Part shown: piece by piece, positions 7,803-15,193 of the stretch
Layout: every line of letters begins with the position of its first letter
Position numbering within the stretch: the first letter of the stretch is position 1
Assembly: GCF_036053395.1 (NCBI RefSeq)
Contig: NZ_CP107942.1
Span: 6,528,501-6,592,500, forward strand
Reading direction: 5' to 3'
Source of the DNA: Actinoplanes sp. NBC_00393
Lineage (GTDB): Bacteria > Actinomycetota > Actinomycetes > Mycobacteriales > Micromonosporaceae
DNA: 64,000 bases
Program-made: the position numbers and the translations under genes
Notes under the pieces: generated by a model
The model's database searches: none
Told to the model about the DNA's origin: nothing
The model's input: the letters and a program-made list of their open reading frames with translations, nothing else

Positions 7803-8081
7803 GTGACTGAGCCAACGCTTCGGGCCTCCGACGCAGAACGGTACCGTGTCGTCGCCATGCTGGAACAGCATGCGGCCGCGGGAAGATTGACCTTGGACGA
7901 ATATGCCGAACGCGTCGACCGGGTTCTGGCCTGTCGTACGCACGGCGACCTGGCCGCCGCCACCGCCGACCTACCGCCGCTGGAGGAGCCTGCCGAGCAG
8001 GACCGTCACCTGCTGTGGGCGTTCCTCGCAGCGGCGGTGGTGCTGGCGGTCTTCACCGTCGTTCTGACTCTGGCCCGCTGA
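7803..8081 (+). CDS. DUF1707 domain membrane protein
   Basis: A 92-residue protein. Residues 5-58 match DUF1707 (RASDAERYRVVAMLEQHAAA, then GRLTLDEYAERVDRVL and a THGDLAAATADLP end), a SHOCT-like domain common in actinobacteria and thought to be a membrane-proximal interaction module. One C-terminal hydrophobic helix follows (LLWAFLAAAVVLAVFTVVL). GTG at 7803 fits the usual start of the domain. Its last codons and stop lie inside the first partial copy of the 53-bp repeat that follows. Convergent with the gene at 8159. Confidence 0.75.
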   Translation: MTEPTLRASDAERYRVVAMLEQHAAAGRLTLDEYAERVDRVLACRTHGDLAAATADLPPLEEPAEQDRHLLWAFLAAAVVLAVFTVVLTLAR

Positions 8082-8197
8082 GCGCACCCGGGCCCGCAAC
8101 GGTTGTCAGCGGCGTTCGGATTCCGGCCCGCTGAGCGCAGCCGGACCCGCAACGATTGTCAGCGGCGTTCGGATTCCGGCCCGCTGAGCGCAGCCGG
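8070..8197. repeat. 53-bp tandem repeat spanning the ends of two convergent genes
   Basis: A full 53-bp unit at 8106-8158 is followed by a 39-bp partial copy (8159-8197) and preceded by a diverged partial copy (8070-8105). The unit holds TCAGCGGCGTTCGGATTCCG. The downstream partial copy is the coding end and stop of the minus-strand gene at 8159, so the repeat is a duplication of that gene's C-terminal codons and stop. The upstream partial copy includes the stop of the DUF1707 gene. Confidence 0.85.
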
Positions 8198-8731
8198 TCG
8201 GCGCAGGAAGCCGCGGACCACGCCGTTCGGCGAGTCCACCGGCTCCGGCGGCATGTCCCGGATGCCCAGCTCCTCCCGGATCGCCGCCTCGAACTGCTGC
8301 ATCACGAGCGGCACCTGAGCGATCAGCTCGCGGAAGTGGGTCTGCGGTCGAACGCCGACCACACCGGACGGGTTCATCTCGCTGTGCAGCCGTTCCAGCT
8401 GCAGGTGAACGGCCAGGGCGGCGCTGCGGACCGGGCCGGAAGCGAGCAGTCGCACCGGCATCAGCGCCGGAGACACCGAGTCGAGGTACGCCAGCGCGCT
8501 CGGCGGTTTCTCCCCCGCCTCGTACGCCGCCCGCAGCCGCTGCGTGGCGCGCTCGAACGCCGCCAGCAGGTCCACGTAGGCAGCTTTGCGTTCGGCATAC
8601 CACCGCCGGGTGCGGCGTCGCCGTTTGAGCAGGTAGTCGTTACGGGCGGTGACGAGCACCGTCACTGCGGCCCCGGCCAGGGCGAACACGACGGCCACCA
8701 GGGGCAGGCCCCACCACGGGATCTGAGACAC
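8159..8731 (-). CDS. Single-pass membrane-anchored hypothetical protein
   Basis: About 190 residues. An N-terminal hydrophobic anchor (WGLPLVAVVFALAGAAVTVL) is followed by a basic stop-transfer (LLKRRRRTRRW). The soluble domain is helical (AERKAAYVDLLAAFERATQR) and resembles a widespread, unassigned actinobacterial family. GTG at 8731 puts the anchor at the N-terminus. A TTG at 8770 overlaps the stop of the upstream AfsR-like gene as TTGA and would add 13 residues, so coupling to the regulator is possible. The final codons (SGPESERR and stop) are duplicated downstream in the 53-bp repeat. No function can be assigned. Confidence 0.6.
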   Translation of the reverse strand: MSQIPWWGLPLVAVVFALAGAAVTVLVTARNDYLLKRRRRTRRWYAERKAAYVDLLAAFERATQRLRAAYEAGEKPPSALAYLDSVSPALMPVRLLASGPVRSAALAVHLQLERLHSEMNPSGVVGVRPQTHFRELIAQVPLVMQQFEAAIREELGIRDMPPEPVDSPNGVVRGFLRRPAALSGPESERR

Positions 8732-8766
8732 CCGTTCACCGTATCGACCCGGCACCCGGGCAGTCG

Positions 8767-11700
8767 TCAACCACGCCCCCGATCGAGGGCCGCGTCGATG
8801 GCCCGCACCGCTTCGTCGGCCACCTGAGCTGCGTCGAGCAGCGCGCCCCGCCGCTGCAGGACAACCACCCGGGTCTCACCGAGCCGTTCCGCGGCGGCGG
8901 CCCGGGCCCGGTCCAGGCGGGCAGCCTCCGCCGGGTAGACCTCGGCCGGCGGCAGCGCTGCGTCGATCAGCATCGCCGTCTCGTCCGCACCGACCCGGAC
9001 CAGCAACACCATCAGGTTGCGCAGGGCCGCCGCGTGCAGGGTGTCGTTGCCGGCCCGCCGCCACAGCCGCAGAACCTCCCGGAACTCCGCCAGCGCCGGC
9101 CCCGGATCACCGTGCCGGCTGCGGACGGCCACCGCCGCTGTCCCGGCCGCCGCCTGAAAGAGCCGGTCGTCGACCGACCCGGCCAGCGCCGCGGCCTCGT
9201 CGAGCAACTCCAGCGCCCGCTGCGGGTCGGTGTCACCGAGCGCCTCCCCCAACCCGTACCGCGCCTCGGCCCGCGCGCTGGGATTCCCGGTCGCGTCGGC
9301 GATCTCCATGGCCGCGCCGGCCAGCTCGACCGCCTCGCTGACCTGCCCCGACCAGGCCCGAACCAGCGCCTCGCCGACCAGCCCGGAGACCCGCGTGACC
9401 GGTTCGCCCTCCATGGCCTGGTAGTGCGCGATCGCCGCCTCCGCATCACACAGGATCAGCGCGACGTCCCCGAGCACCTCATGCGCCGGCGCCCCTGGTG
9501 GCTCGGCTCGACCGGCCAGCTTGCGGGCCTCGTCCAACTCCCCGCGCCCCCACGCGTGCGTCGCCGCGGCAGCCAGCGCATCCGGGTGGGCCGGCCCGTC
9601 GACCGCGGCGCGCCCCCAGGCCAGCACTTCATAGTGCTGGCAGCGATACCCGTACCGATACATCGCCGCAGCCAGCCGCACCCGCATCTCGGCCGAGCCC
9701 CGCGCATAGGCCAGGCGCAGATCCGGCAGAAGCGCATCGATCTCCCGAACCGCCGCGGCCTGCTCCGGACCCCGCATCCGCAGATCAAGCTCCTCCGCGG
9801 CGGCAACCATCGCCGCGGCATGCCGCGCCTCGGTGGCTGCCCGGTCACCGCTGTCCTGCATCGCATGCCGACCACCGGCGGCCCCACGCCACCCCCCACG
9901 GCCGGCCTCCGCCGCCGGCGCCTGCTGGCCACCGCCACCCGCCAGCCCACCGGCATACCGAGCCCGACGCTTGGCCCGCCGCCCACTCCCGCCCTGCCAC
10001 ACCGAGCCCGCCGCGCCGTCCCGACCGGCCCCCACATCACCGCGCCACCCGGTCTCCCGCGGCCCAGCCAGTTCCCCCCGCCCAGCCCCCACCGCACCAG
10101 CCGGATCTGCCCGCTCAGCCCCCACCGCACCAGCCGGATCTGCCCGCTCAGCCTCCCCGCGCCACCCGGCCCCTACCGCACCGCTCCGGTCAGCCTGCTC
10201 CGTGGCATAGGCCCGCACAGTCTCCAGCAGTCGGAACCGCCCCGGCCCATGCCGCGCCACCAGCGACCGATCCACCAGCCCCGCCAGCAGGGCCGCAATC
10301 CTCGCCCGCGGAAGCTGCTCATCAGCCGCCACCGCCTCCGCAGCCGCCACCGAGAACCCACCCGCGAACACCGCCAGCCGCCGCAACAACCGCGCCGAAG
10401 CCGGATCCAACAGCCCGAACGACCACTCCACCACCGCACGTAAAGTCCGGTGGCGCGGATCCCCACCACGCCGCCCGCGGCTGAGCAGGTCAAGCCGATC
10501 ATCCAGCCGAGCGTGCAACTCAGTCACACCGAGCGCCGCAGCCTGGGTAGCCGCAAGCTCAATAGCAAGCGGCAACAAATCCAGCCGCTCCACGATCTCC
10601 CCGACCACCGGCGCCGGCATCACCCGGGCCCGCTCGCAGAACAGTCGCCGCGCCGCCTCCGGCGCCAACGGCCCCAACTGCAGAACCCGCTCCCCATCCA
10701 CCCGCAGGCTCTCCTGGCTGGTCACCACCACCCGAACGCCCCGCAACGACTCAGCCAGCTCAGCCGCCGTACCCAACACATGCTCACAGTTGTCCAGCAC
10801 CACCACCGGATACCGCTCCGCAGCCGCCGCGATAGCCGCAACCGGCGCCTCATGCGGCGCCACCCGGGCCCCGACCCCCACCGCCACCGCAGCCAGAAAA
10901 TCGGCCTCCCGCACATCAGCCGCATCCACCCAGGCCACCCGCGGCACAGCCCGAACGGTCTCCGCCACCAGCCGCGTCTTCCCCACCCCACCGGGCCCGA
11001 CCACACTCACCAGCCCCGGCTCGGCCAGCCAGGCAGCCAATTGCTGCTGCTCCCCCTCCCGCCCAAGAAACGAAGAGAACCGCAACGGCACCCGCCCAAC
11101 CGCCCCAGACAAACCACCATTTTGTACGCGTCCCGAAAAGTCCCCGCTCTCCCCAGCAACCTGAGCACCCACTCCAGGCCACAGGGCCCCCGCCGGGCTG
11201 ATGCGGTGGTCACCCACGCCGCCCTCCCCCGCAAAGGCAACGCCCTCCGCAACGCCGGCCCCTCCGGGCCGACCCAGCTCAGAACCGCGCTGGCGCGGAA
11301 CCGAGACGTCCTGACCCGCGACCGAACCAGGCCGGCCCGGCCCCGCAGAGACACCACCCGGCCCAGACGACCGCTGCCCCGGCCCAGCCGCGAGCGGAAC
11401 CATCGCTGAGGCAGGCTGGCCGGCCACAAATGCAGACTGGCCAGGCACGGAACCAGACTGACCAGGCATGGAACCAGACTGGCCAGACACGGAACTGGGC
11501 CGAGCCGGCGTGGACGAGCGCTGGGCCGGCGCGGAAGCGGGCTGGGCCGACGCGGAAGCGGGCTGGGCCGGCGCGGAAGCGGGCTGGGCCGACGCGGAAG
11601 CGGGCTGGGCCGGCGCGGAAGCGGGCTGGGCCGGCGCGGAAGCGGGCTGGCCGGGCGTTAAGGCAGGCTGGCCGGACACGGGAGCGGGCTGGCCGGGCGT

Positions 11701-12555
11701 GAAGGCGGGTTGGCCGGGCACGGGCGCGGATTGGTCGAGCACGGACCCAGGCTGAGCCGGCGTGGACGAACGCTGGGCCGGCGCAGAGGTGGGCTGGCCG
11801 GGCACGGAAGCGGGCTGGGTCTGCGCGGAGGCGAGCTGGCCGGGCACGGAGACAGGGCGGGCCGGCTCAGGGCGGGGTGAGGTGCCGCGGAGAAGGTTCA
11901 GCTGGGCTTGGCGGATCTGATCGGATGGGTCGAGGCCGAGGCGGTCGACGACGGCGTCGGCGTGGCGGCGCAGCACCTCCAGGGCGTCGCCGCGGGCGCC
12001 GGCGGCTGCCAGGGCCCCGGAGAGGGCGACGGTTCCCTCCTCCCAGCAAGGGTCGACGTCGAAGGCGGCGTGCAGCTCGGCGGCCGCATCGGCGGGTGGG
12101 AGGGATCCGGCGTGGCGGAGCAACGCCGTGCGGTGCAGGGTGACCAGGCGGGCCGCCGCGCTGCGGAACGGCTCGGCTGGGAACTCGGGCAGCGGCGGAC
12201 CGCGCCACAGCGAGACCGCCTCGGCCGGCGGCGCCTGCTCCCGGAGCAGGTCCTCCAGCAGCAGCGCGTCCACGCTGGAGCGCGGCACGTTGAGCCGGTA
12301 GCCGGCCGGCTCCAAACTGATGATCCCGGGCACGCCGAGCCGGGCGCGCAACCGGGCCACATGGGACTGCAGGCTGTTACGCGCCGACGGCGGAGGATCC
12401 TCCGGCCAGAGGGCGTCGATCAGCTCGGCCACCCCGACCGGCCGGCCCGCTCGAAGGGCGAGCAGAGCCAGGACGGCACGTTGCGCAGCGCCGGCCAGGG
12501 CGACCGGCCCGTCGTCGCCCTCCACCTCGAAGGGTCCAAGAACCCGGACCAGCAC
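8767..12555 (-). CDS. AfsR/SARP-family transcriptional regulator with NB-ARC ATPase and helical repeats
   Basis: A 1262-residue regulator. Residues 1-90 are an OmpR-like winged helix (MLVRVLGPFEVEGDDGP, RNSLQSHVARLRARLG). Residues 95-235 form a bacterial transcriptional activation domain. An NB-ARC ATPase follows, with Walker A VVGPGGVGKTRL near 515 and Walker B VVVLDNCEHVLG. The C-terminus is TPR-like helical repeats. Two low-complexity insertions are unusual: residues about 233-380 consist of heptads AQPASAP with PGQ variants, encoded by a 21-bp minisatellite near 11425-11860, and residues 788-905 are Gly/Ala/Arg-rich. Such proteins are ATP-responsive activators of secondary metabolism, but no biosynthetic cluster is next to it. 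The ATG at 12555 matches the usual family start. Confidence is high for the family, low for the target. Confidence 0.9.
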   Translation of the reverse strand: MLVRVLGPFEVEGDDGPVALAGAAQRAVLALLALRAGRPVGVAELIDALWPEDPPPSARNSLQSHVARLRARLGVPGIISLEPAGYRLNVPRSSVDALLLEDLLREQAPPAEAVSLWRGPPLPEFPAEPFRSAAARLVTLHRTALLRHAGSLPPADAAAELHAAFDVDPCWEEGTVALSGALAAAGARGDALEVLRRHADAVVDRLGLDPSDQIRQAQLNLLRGTSPRPEPARPVSVPGQLASAQTQPASVPGQPTSAPAQRSSTPAQPGSVLDQSAPVPGQPAFTPGQPAPVSGQPALTPGQPASAPAQPASAPAQPASASAQPASAPAQPASASAQPASAPAQRSSTPARPSSVSGQSGSMPGQSGSVPGQSAFVAGQPASAMVPLAAGPGQRSSGPGGVSAGPGRPGSVAGQDVSVPRQRGSELGRPGGAGVAEGVAFAGEGGVGDHRISPAGALWPGVGAQVAGESGDFSGRVQNGGLSGAVGRVPLRFSSFLGREGEQQQLAAWLAEPGLVSVVGPGGVGKTRLVAETVRAVPRVAWVDAADVREADFLAAVAVGVGARVAPHEAPVAAIAAAAERYPVVVLDNCEHVLGTAAELAESLRGVRVVVTSQESLRVDGERVLQLGPLAPEAARRLFCERARVMPAPVVGEIVERLDLLPLAIELAATQAAALGVTELHARLDDRLDLLSRGRRGGDPRHRTLRAVVEWSFGLLDPASARLLRRLAVFAGGFSVAAAEAVAADEQLPRARIAALLAGLVDRSLVARHGPGRFRLLETVRAYATEQADRSGAVGAGWRGEAERADPAGAVGAERADPAGAVGAGRGELAGPRETGWRGDVGAGRDGAAGSVWQGGSGRRAKRRARYAGGLAGGGGQQAPAAEAGRGGWRGAAGGRHAMQDSGDRAATEARHAAAMVAAAEELDLRMRGPEQAAAVREIDALLPDLRLAYARGSAEMRVRLAAAMYRYGYRCQHYEVLAWGRAAVDGPAHPDALAAAATHAWGRGELDEARKLAGRAEPPGAPAHEVLGDVALILCDAEAAIAHYQAMEGEPVTRVSGLVGEALVRAWSGQVSEAVELAGAAMEIADATGNPSARAEARYGLGEALGDTDPQRALELLDEAAALAGSVDDRLFQAAAGTAAVAVRSRHGDPGPALAEFREVLRLWRRAGNDTLHAAALRNLMVLLVRVGADETAMLIDAALPPAEVYPAEAARLDRARAAAAERLGETRVVVLQRRGALLDAAQVADEAVRAIDAALDRGRG
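11425..11860. repeat. 21-bp minisatellite inside the AfsR-like gene
   Basis: A run of 21-bp units (GCTGGGCCGGCGCGGAAGCG plus one base) encodes heptads A-Q-P-A-S-A-P on the minus strand. The central copies, about 11540-11650, are almost identical; outer copies have decayed to PGQPAS and PGQSGS forms. The unit keeps the frame, so copy-number change alters linker length without breaking the protein. Confidence 0.9.
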
Positions 12556-12686
12556 TCCCCGACGTTAGGACCCCGCCCCAGGGGCAGCGCAAGCCAGAAT
12601 CGTCGTATCGACAGATCTCCGACAAGCAAGGTCCCAATCCGAGACCGCAGATCCCGCCCGAACGCCGCTCCACAAGATCACATCAG
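12556..12686. other. Upstream region of the AfsR-like gene
   Basis: This 131-bp stretch must hold the promoter of the minus-strand regulator. I see no confident -10/-35 pair or terminator. The palindromic array starts at its right end. Confidence 0.4.
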
Positions 12687-13182
12687 GCTGACACCCAGCG
12701 CTGCCTCGCGCGCGGCGAAACAGCAGTAGCAGTCAGCCGCGCAGCCCAGCTGACGCCCAGCGTCGCTTCGCGGGCGGCGAGGCAGCAGTAGCGGTCAGCT
12801 GAGCAGCCCGGCTGACGCCCAGCGCTGCCTCACGCGCGCCGAGGCAGCAGTAGCGGTCAGCCGCGCAGCCCGGCTGACGCCCAGCGCTGCCTCACGCGCG
12901 CCGAGGCAGCAGTAGCGGTCAGCTGAGCAGCCCAGCTGACGCCCAGCGCTGCCTCACGCGCGGCGAGGCAGCAGTAGCGGTCAGCTGAGCAGCCCGGCTG
13001 ACGCCCAGCGCTGCCTCACGCGCGCCGAGGCAGCAGTAGCGGTCAGCCGCGCAGCCCGGCTGACGCGCAGCGTCGCTTCGTGGGCGGCGAGGCAGCAGTG
13101 GCGGTCAGCCGGGCGGCTCGGCTGACGCGCAGCGTCGCTTCGCGGGCGAGGAGGCAGCAGTGGCGGTCGGCCGGAGCGGGTC
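12687..13182. repeat. Palindromic 62-bp repeat array, eight units
   Basis: Units start at 12687, 12749, 12811, 12873, 12935, 12997, 13059 and 13121, exactly 62 bp apart. Each has a 51-nt core laid out 6-7-8-9-8-7-6: outer stem GCTGAC/GTCAGC, a 7+7 internal loop, inner stem GCTGCCTC/GAGGCAGC and a 9-nt loop (ACGCGCGCC). The core is followed by an 11-nt spacer (CGCGCAGCCCG or TGAGCAGCCCG). Where the spacer starts CGCG, the junction can form an alternative stem (GTCAGCCG/CGGCTGAC). Units 2, 7 and 8 carry a GCGTCGCTTCG variant. The array fills the gap between the AfsR-like gene promoter and the stop of the methyltransferase gene. The same core recurs at 48003-48365. Confidence 0.92.
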
Positions 13183-14212
13183 AGCGGAGGTGGTAGAAGC
13201 GCCAGAAGTCGTTCGGGATGTCGAGGACCTCGGGCTGTTCGAAGCCGGCCTCCCGCGCCCAGCCCAGCAGCGTAGGCGCCCGCAGGATCGTCCCGTTGGC
13301 GAGGACCGGGTTCTCGGCACGGGTGGCCGGCAGGCAGTGCAGCACGCTGAACGCGTACTGGAGGCGTTCGATCTCACCGGCCGGCGCGATGAACGTGTCG
13401 GACACCCGCTCATCACCGATGAAGACGCTCCCGGACGGGCTGAGCAGCTCCCGGGCGTTACGCAGCACGCCGACCGGATCCCCCATGTCGTGCAAAGCCT
13501 CAAATATCGTTACCAGGTCGTATGACCCGGACGCTGCCGCCGCGTCAGCGCTGGTGAAGCTGACCCGGTCAGCCACCCCAGCCTCAGCAGCGACCCGCCG
13601 AGCCTCACCGATCGAGTGCTCGTCCAGATCCACCCCCCGAACCGTGATGGACGGATAGGCCAGGGCCATGGCGACCGACGAGTACCCCATGCCGCAACCC
13701 AGGTCTAGCACTCGCGCCCCGGGCACAGCCTGCAGCCGCTGGTCGATCGAGGACACCGCCGGCAGCCACTCCGTGGTGAGCAGGTGGTTGAACATCGGCC
13801 GGTTGAACCCGCCGATCCCGTGCCGCAGATGCTCGTACGACGAGTACGGCACCCCAGCCCCCGTCCGAAATGCCTCGATCACCGTCGGGGTCAACAGCCC
13901 CACCCCCACCGCGAACTCAGCCGCCGGCGCCGCGTACGCCGGACCCCCTTCATCCAGCAGCACCGCTGCAGTGCCGGGAGTGAGTTCGAAGGTTGCGGTC
14001 AGAAACCCGGCCGCAGCCTGCTGTTCCAGCCACTCCTGGGCGTACCGTTCATCGATCTCGGCGGCCTTGGCCAGCTCGGCCGCAGTGTTCGCGCCGTCCC
14101 GGACGGCGGCGTAGAGGCCGAGCTTGCACCCGATCTCGACCGTGCAGAGTTCCAGGGCGCCGGTGAGAGCGCCGATCAGTCGTTCACCCATTGATTCAGC
14201 AGCGTTGGTCAT
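13181..14212 (-). CDS. SAM-dependent methyltransferase with N-terminal winged helix
   Basis: A 343-residue class I methyltransferase. The N-terminus (about 1-95) is a helical/winged-helix dimerisation region (LCTVEIGCKLGLYAAVRDGA, AAELAKAAEIDERYAQEWLE), as in O-methyltransferase-like proteins of the mycobacterial Rv2258c type. The SAM motif I, VLDLGCGMGYSS, is near residue 169, followed by GVDLDEHSI (motif II) and LVTIFEALHDMGDP. The substrate is unknown. ATG at 14212 starts right at the conserved helix; its ribosome site is weak. It is divergent from the oxidoreductase at 14285 (72 bp apart), so the two may be co-regulated. The stop lies at the edge of the 62-bp repeat array. Confidence 0.82.
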   Translation of the reverse strand: MTNAAESMGERLIGALTGALELCTVEIGCKLGLYAAVRDGANTAAELAKAAEIDERYAQEWLEQQAAAGFLTATFELTPGTAAVLLDEGGPAYAAPAAEFAVGVGLLTPTVIEAFRTGAGVPYSSYEHLRHGIGGFNRPMFNHLLTTEWLPAVSSIDQRLQAVPGARVLDLGCGMGYSSVAMALAYPSITVRGVDLDEHSIGEARRVAAEAGVADRVSFTSADAAAASGSYDLVTIFEALHDMGDPVGVLRNARELLSPSGSVFIGDERVSDTFIAPAGEIERLQYAFSVLHCLPATRAENPVLANGTILRAPTLLGWAREAGFEQPEVLDIPNDFWRFYHLR

Positions 14213-14247
14213 GAGGGATACGCTGCCGCCGCCCGAGTGCAGCGCGC

Positions 14248-14276
14248 TTGACCTCAACTTGAGTTCAGCTTGCAGC
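14248..14276 (+). promoter_or_regulatory. Candidate MerR-type promoter for the oxidoreductase gene
   Basis: TTGACC at 14248 acts as a -35. An 11-bp palindrome CTCAACTTGAG (14253-14263) lies in the spacer, and a weak CAGCAT follows after a 19-bp spacer. Long spacers with a CTCAA/TTGAG dyad are typical of SoxR/MerR-controlled promoters. No MerR gene is adjacent, so the controlling protein is unknown. Confidence 0.4.
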
Positions 14277-14284
14277 ATCGGTGC

Positions 14285-15193
14285 ATGAGAGCTGTCGTCT
14301 TCGACCAGTACGGTCCGCCTGCCGTCCTGCACCTGACCGACCTGCCCGATCCCGAGCCCGGCCCCGGCGAGGTGCTGGTCCGGGTGCACGCCGCCGGGGT
14401 CCAGCCCTTCGACGTGGCGGTGCGCCAGGGCACGATGCCGTGGGTGCAGGCGAAGTTCCCGCAGCAGATCGGCCAGGAGTACGCCGGGGTCGTAGAAAAA
14501 CTGGGTCCCGGCGTGACCAGCCCGGAAGTAGGAACGCCGGTACTCGGCTCGACCATGCTGAACGGCGTGGCCGAGCTGGTGACCGTCCCCGCCGAGAACG
14601 TCGTCCCCAAGCCGGACAACCTCGACTTCCCGACCGCCGCCGCCCTGGTCGCCGCCTCGCAGACCGCCAGCGGCGCCCTCTTGGAGCTGAAGGTCACCGC
14701 CGACGACGTGTTGCTCGTGCACGCCGGCGCCGGCAGTGTCGGCACGATCGCGATCCAGCTGGCCCGGCTGGCGGGCGCGACCGTGATCGGCACCGCCAGC
14801 CCGAACAACCACGACTACCTGCGTGAACTGGGTGCCGTGCCGGTCGCGTACGGCGAAGGTCTGATCGAAGCGGTCCGGGCCACCGGCCTGGCGCCCACGG
14901 TGGCGCTCGACGCCGCGGGCGGCGAAGCGATCGCCCAGTCGGTGGCCCTGGGCATCGCTCCGGATCGGGTCGGCACCATCGTGGACGACAAGGCGGCCGC
15001 CGAGGTGGGTGCCGTGGTGGTGCGGGCGGGCCGCTCGCCGCAGCGGCTCGCCGAGGTGGTGGCGCTGGCCGGGCAGGGCAAGGTCGTGATGCCGGTGCGC
15101 ACCTACCCGGTGGAGTCGGTCGTCGAGGCGCACGAGGCCGTCGAGTCCCGGCACGGCCGCGGCAAGGTGGTGCTGACGATTCACCGCAGGTAG
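14285..15193 (+). CDS. NAD(P)H-dependent quinone-type oxidoreductase (MDR family, zinc-free)
   Basis: A 302-residue medium-chain dehydrogenase/reductase. It opens with MRAVVFDQYGPPAVLHLTDL and has a GroES-like N-terminal domain (GQEYAGVVEKLGPGV). The nucleotide-binding fold carries HAGAGSVGTIAIQLARLAGA near residue 147. Structural-zinc cysteines are absent, as in quinone oxidoreductases (QOR). It would reduce quinones or activated enones with NADPH. ATG at 14285 matches the family start. Its last 13 bp overlap the end of the convergent amidase gene. A redox-type promoter upstream fits an oxidant- or quinone-responsive role. Confidence 0.88.
   Translation: MRAVVFDQYGPPAVLHLTDLPDPEPGPGEVLVRVHAAGVQPFDVAVRQGTMPWVQAKFPQQIGQEYAGVVEKLGPGVTSPEVGTPVLGSTMLNGVAELVTVPAENVVPKPDNLDFPTAAALVAASQTASGALLELKVTADDVLLVHAGAGSVGTIAIQLARLAGATVIGTASPNNHDYLRELGAVPVAYGEGLIEAVRATGLAPTVALDAAGGEAIAQSVALGIAPDRVGTIVDDKAAAEVGAVVVRAGRSPQRLAEVVALAGQGKVVMPVRTYPVESVVEAHEAVESRHGRGKVVLTIHRR

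Noticed and set aside
9034..10443. Long plus-strand frame opposite the AfsR-like gene
   Set aside because: Pro/Arg-rich shadow of the real regulator; no start signal or family motif.
12687..13182. Possible CRISPR array
   Set aside because: The 11-nt spacers are nearly constant, the repeat core is a 51-nt palindrome and no cas gene is present.
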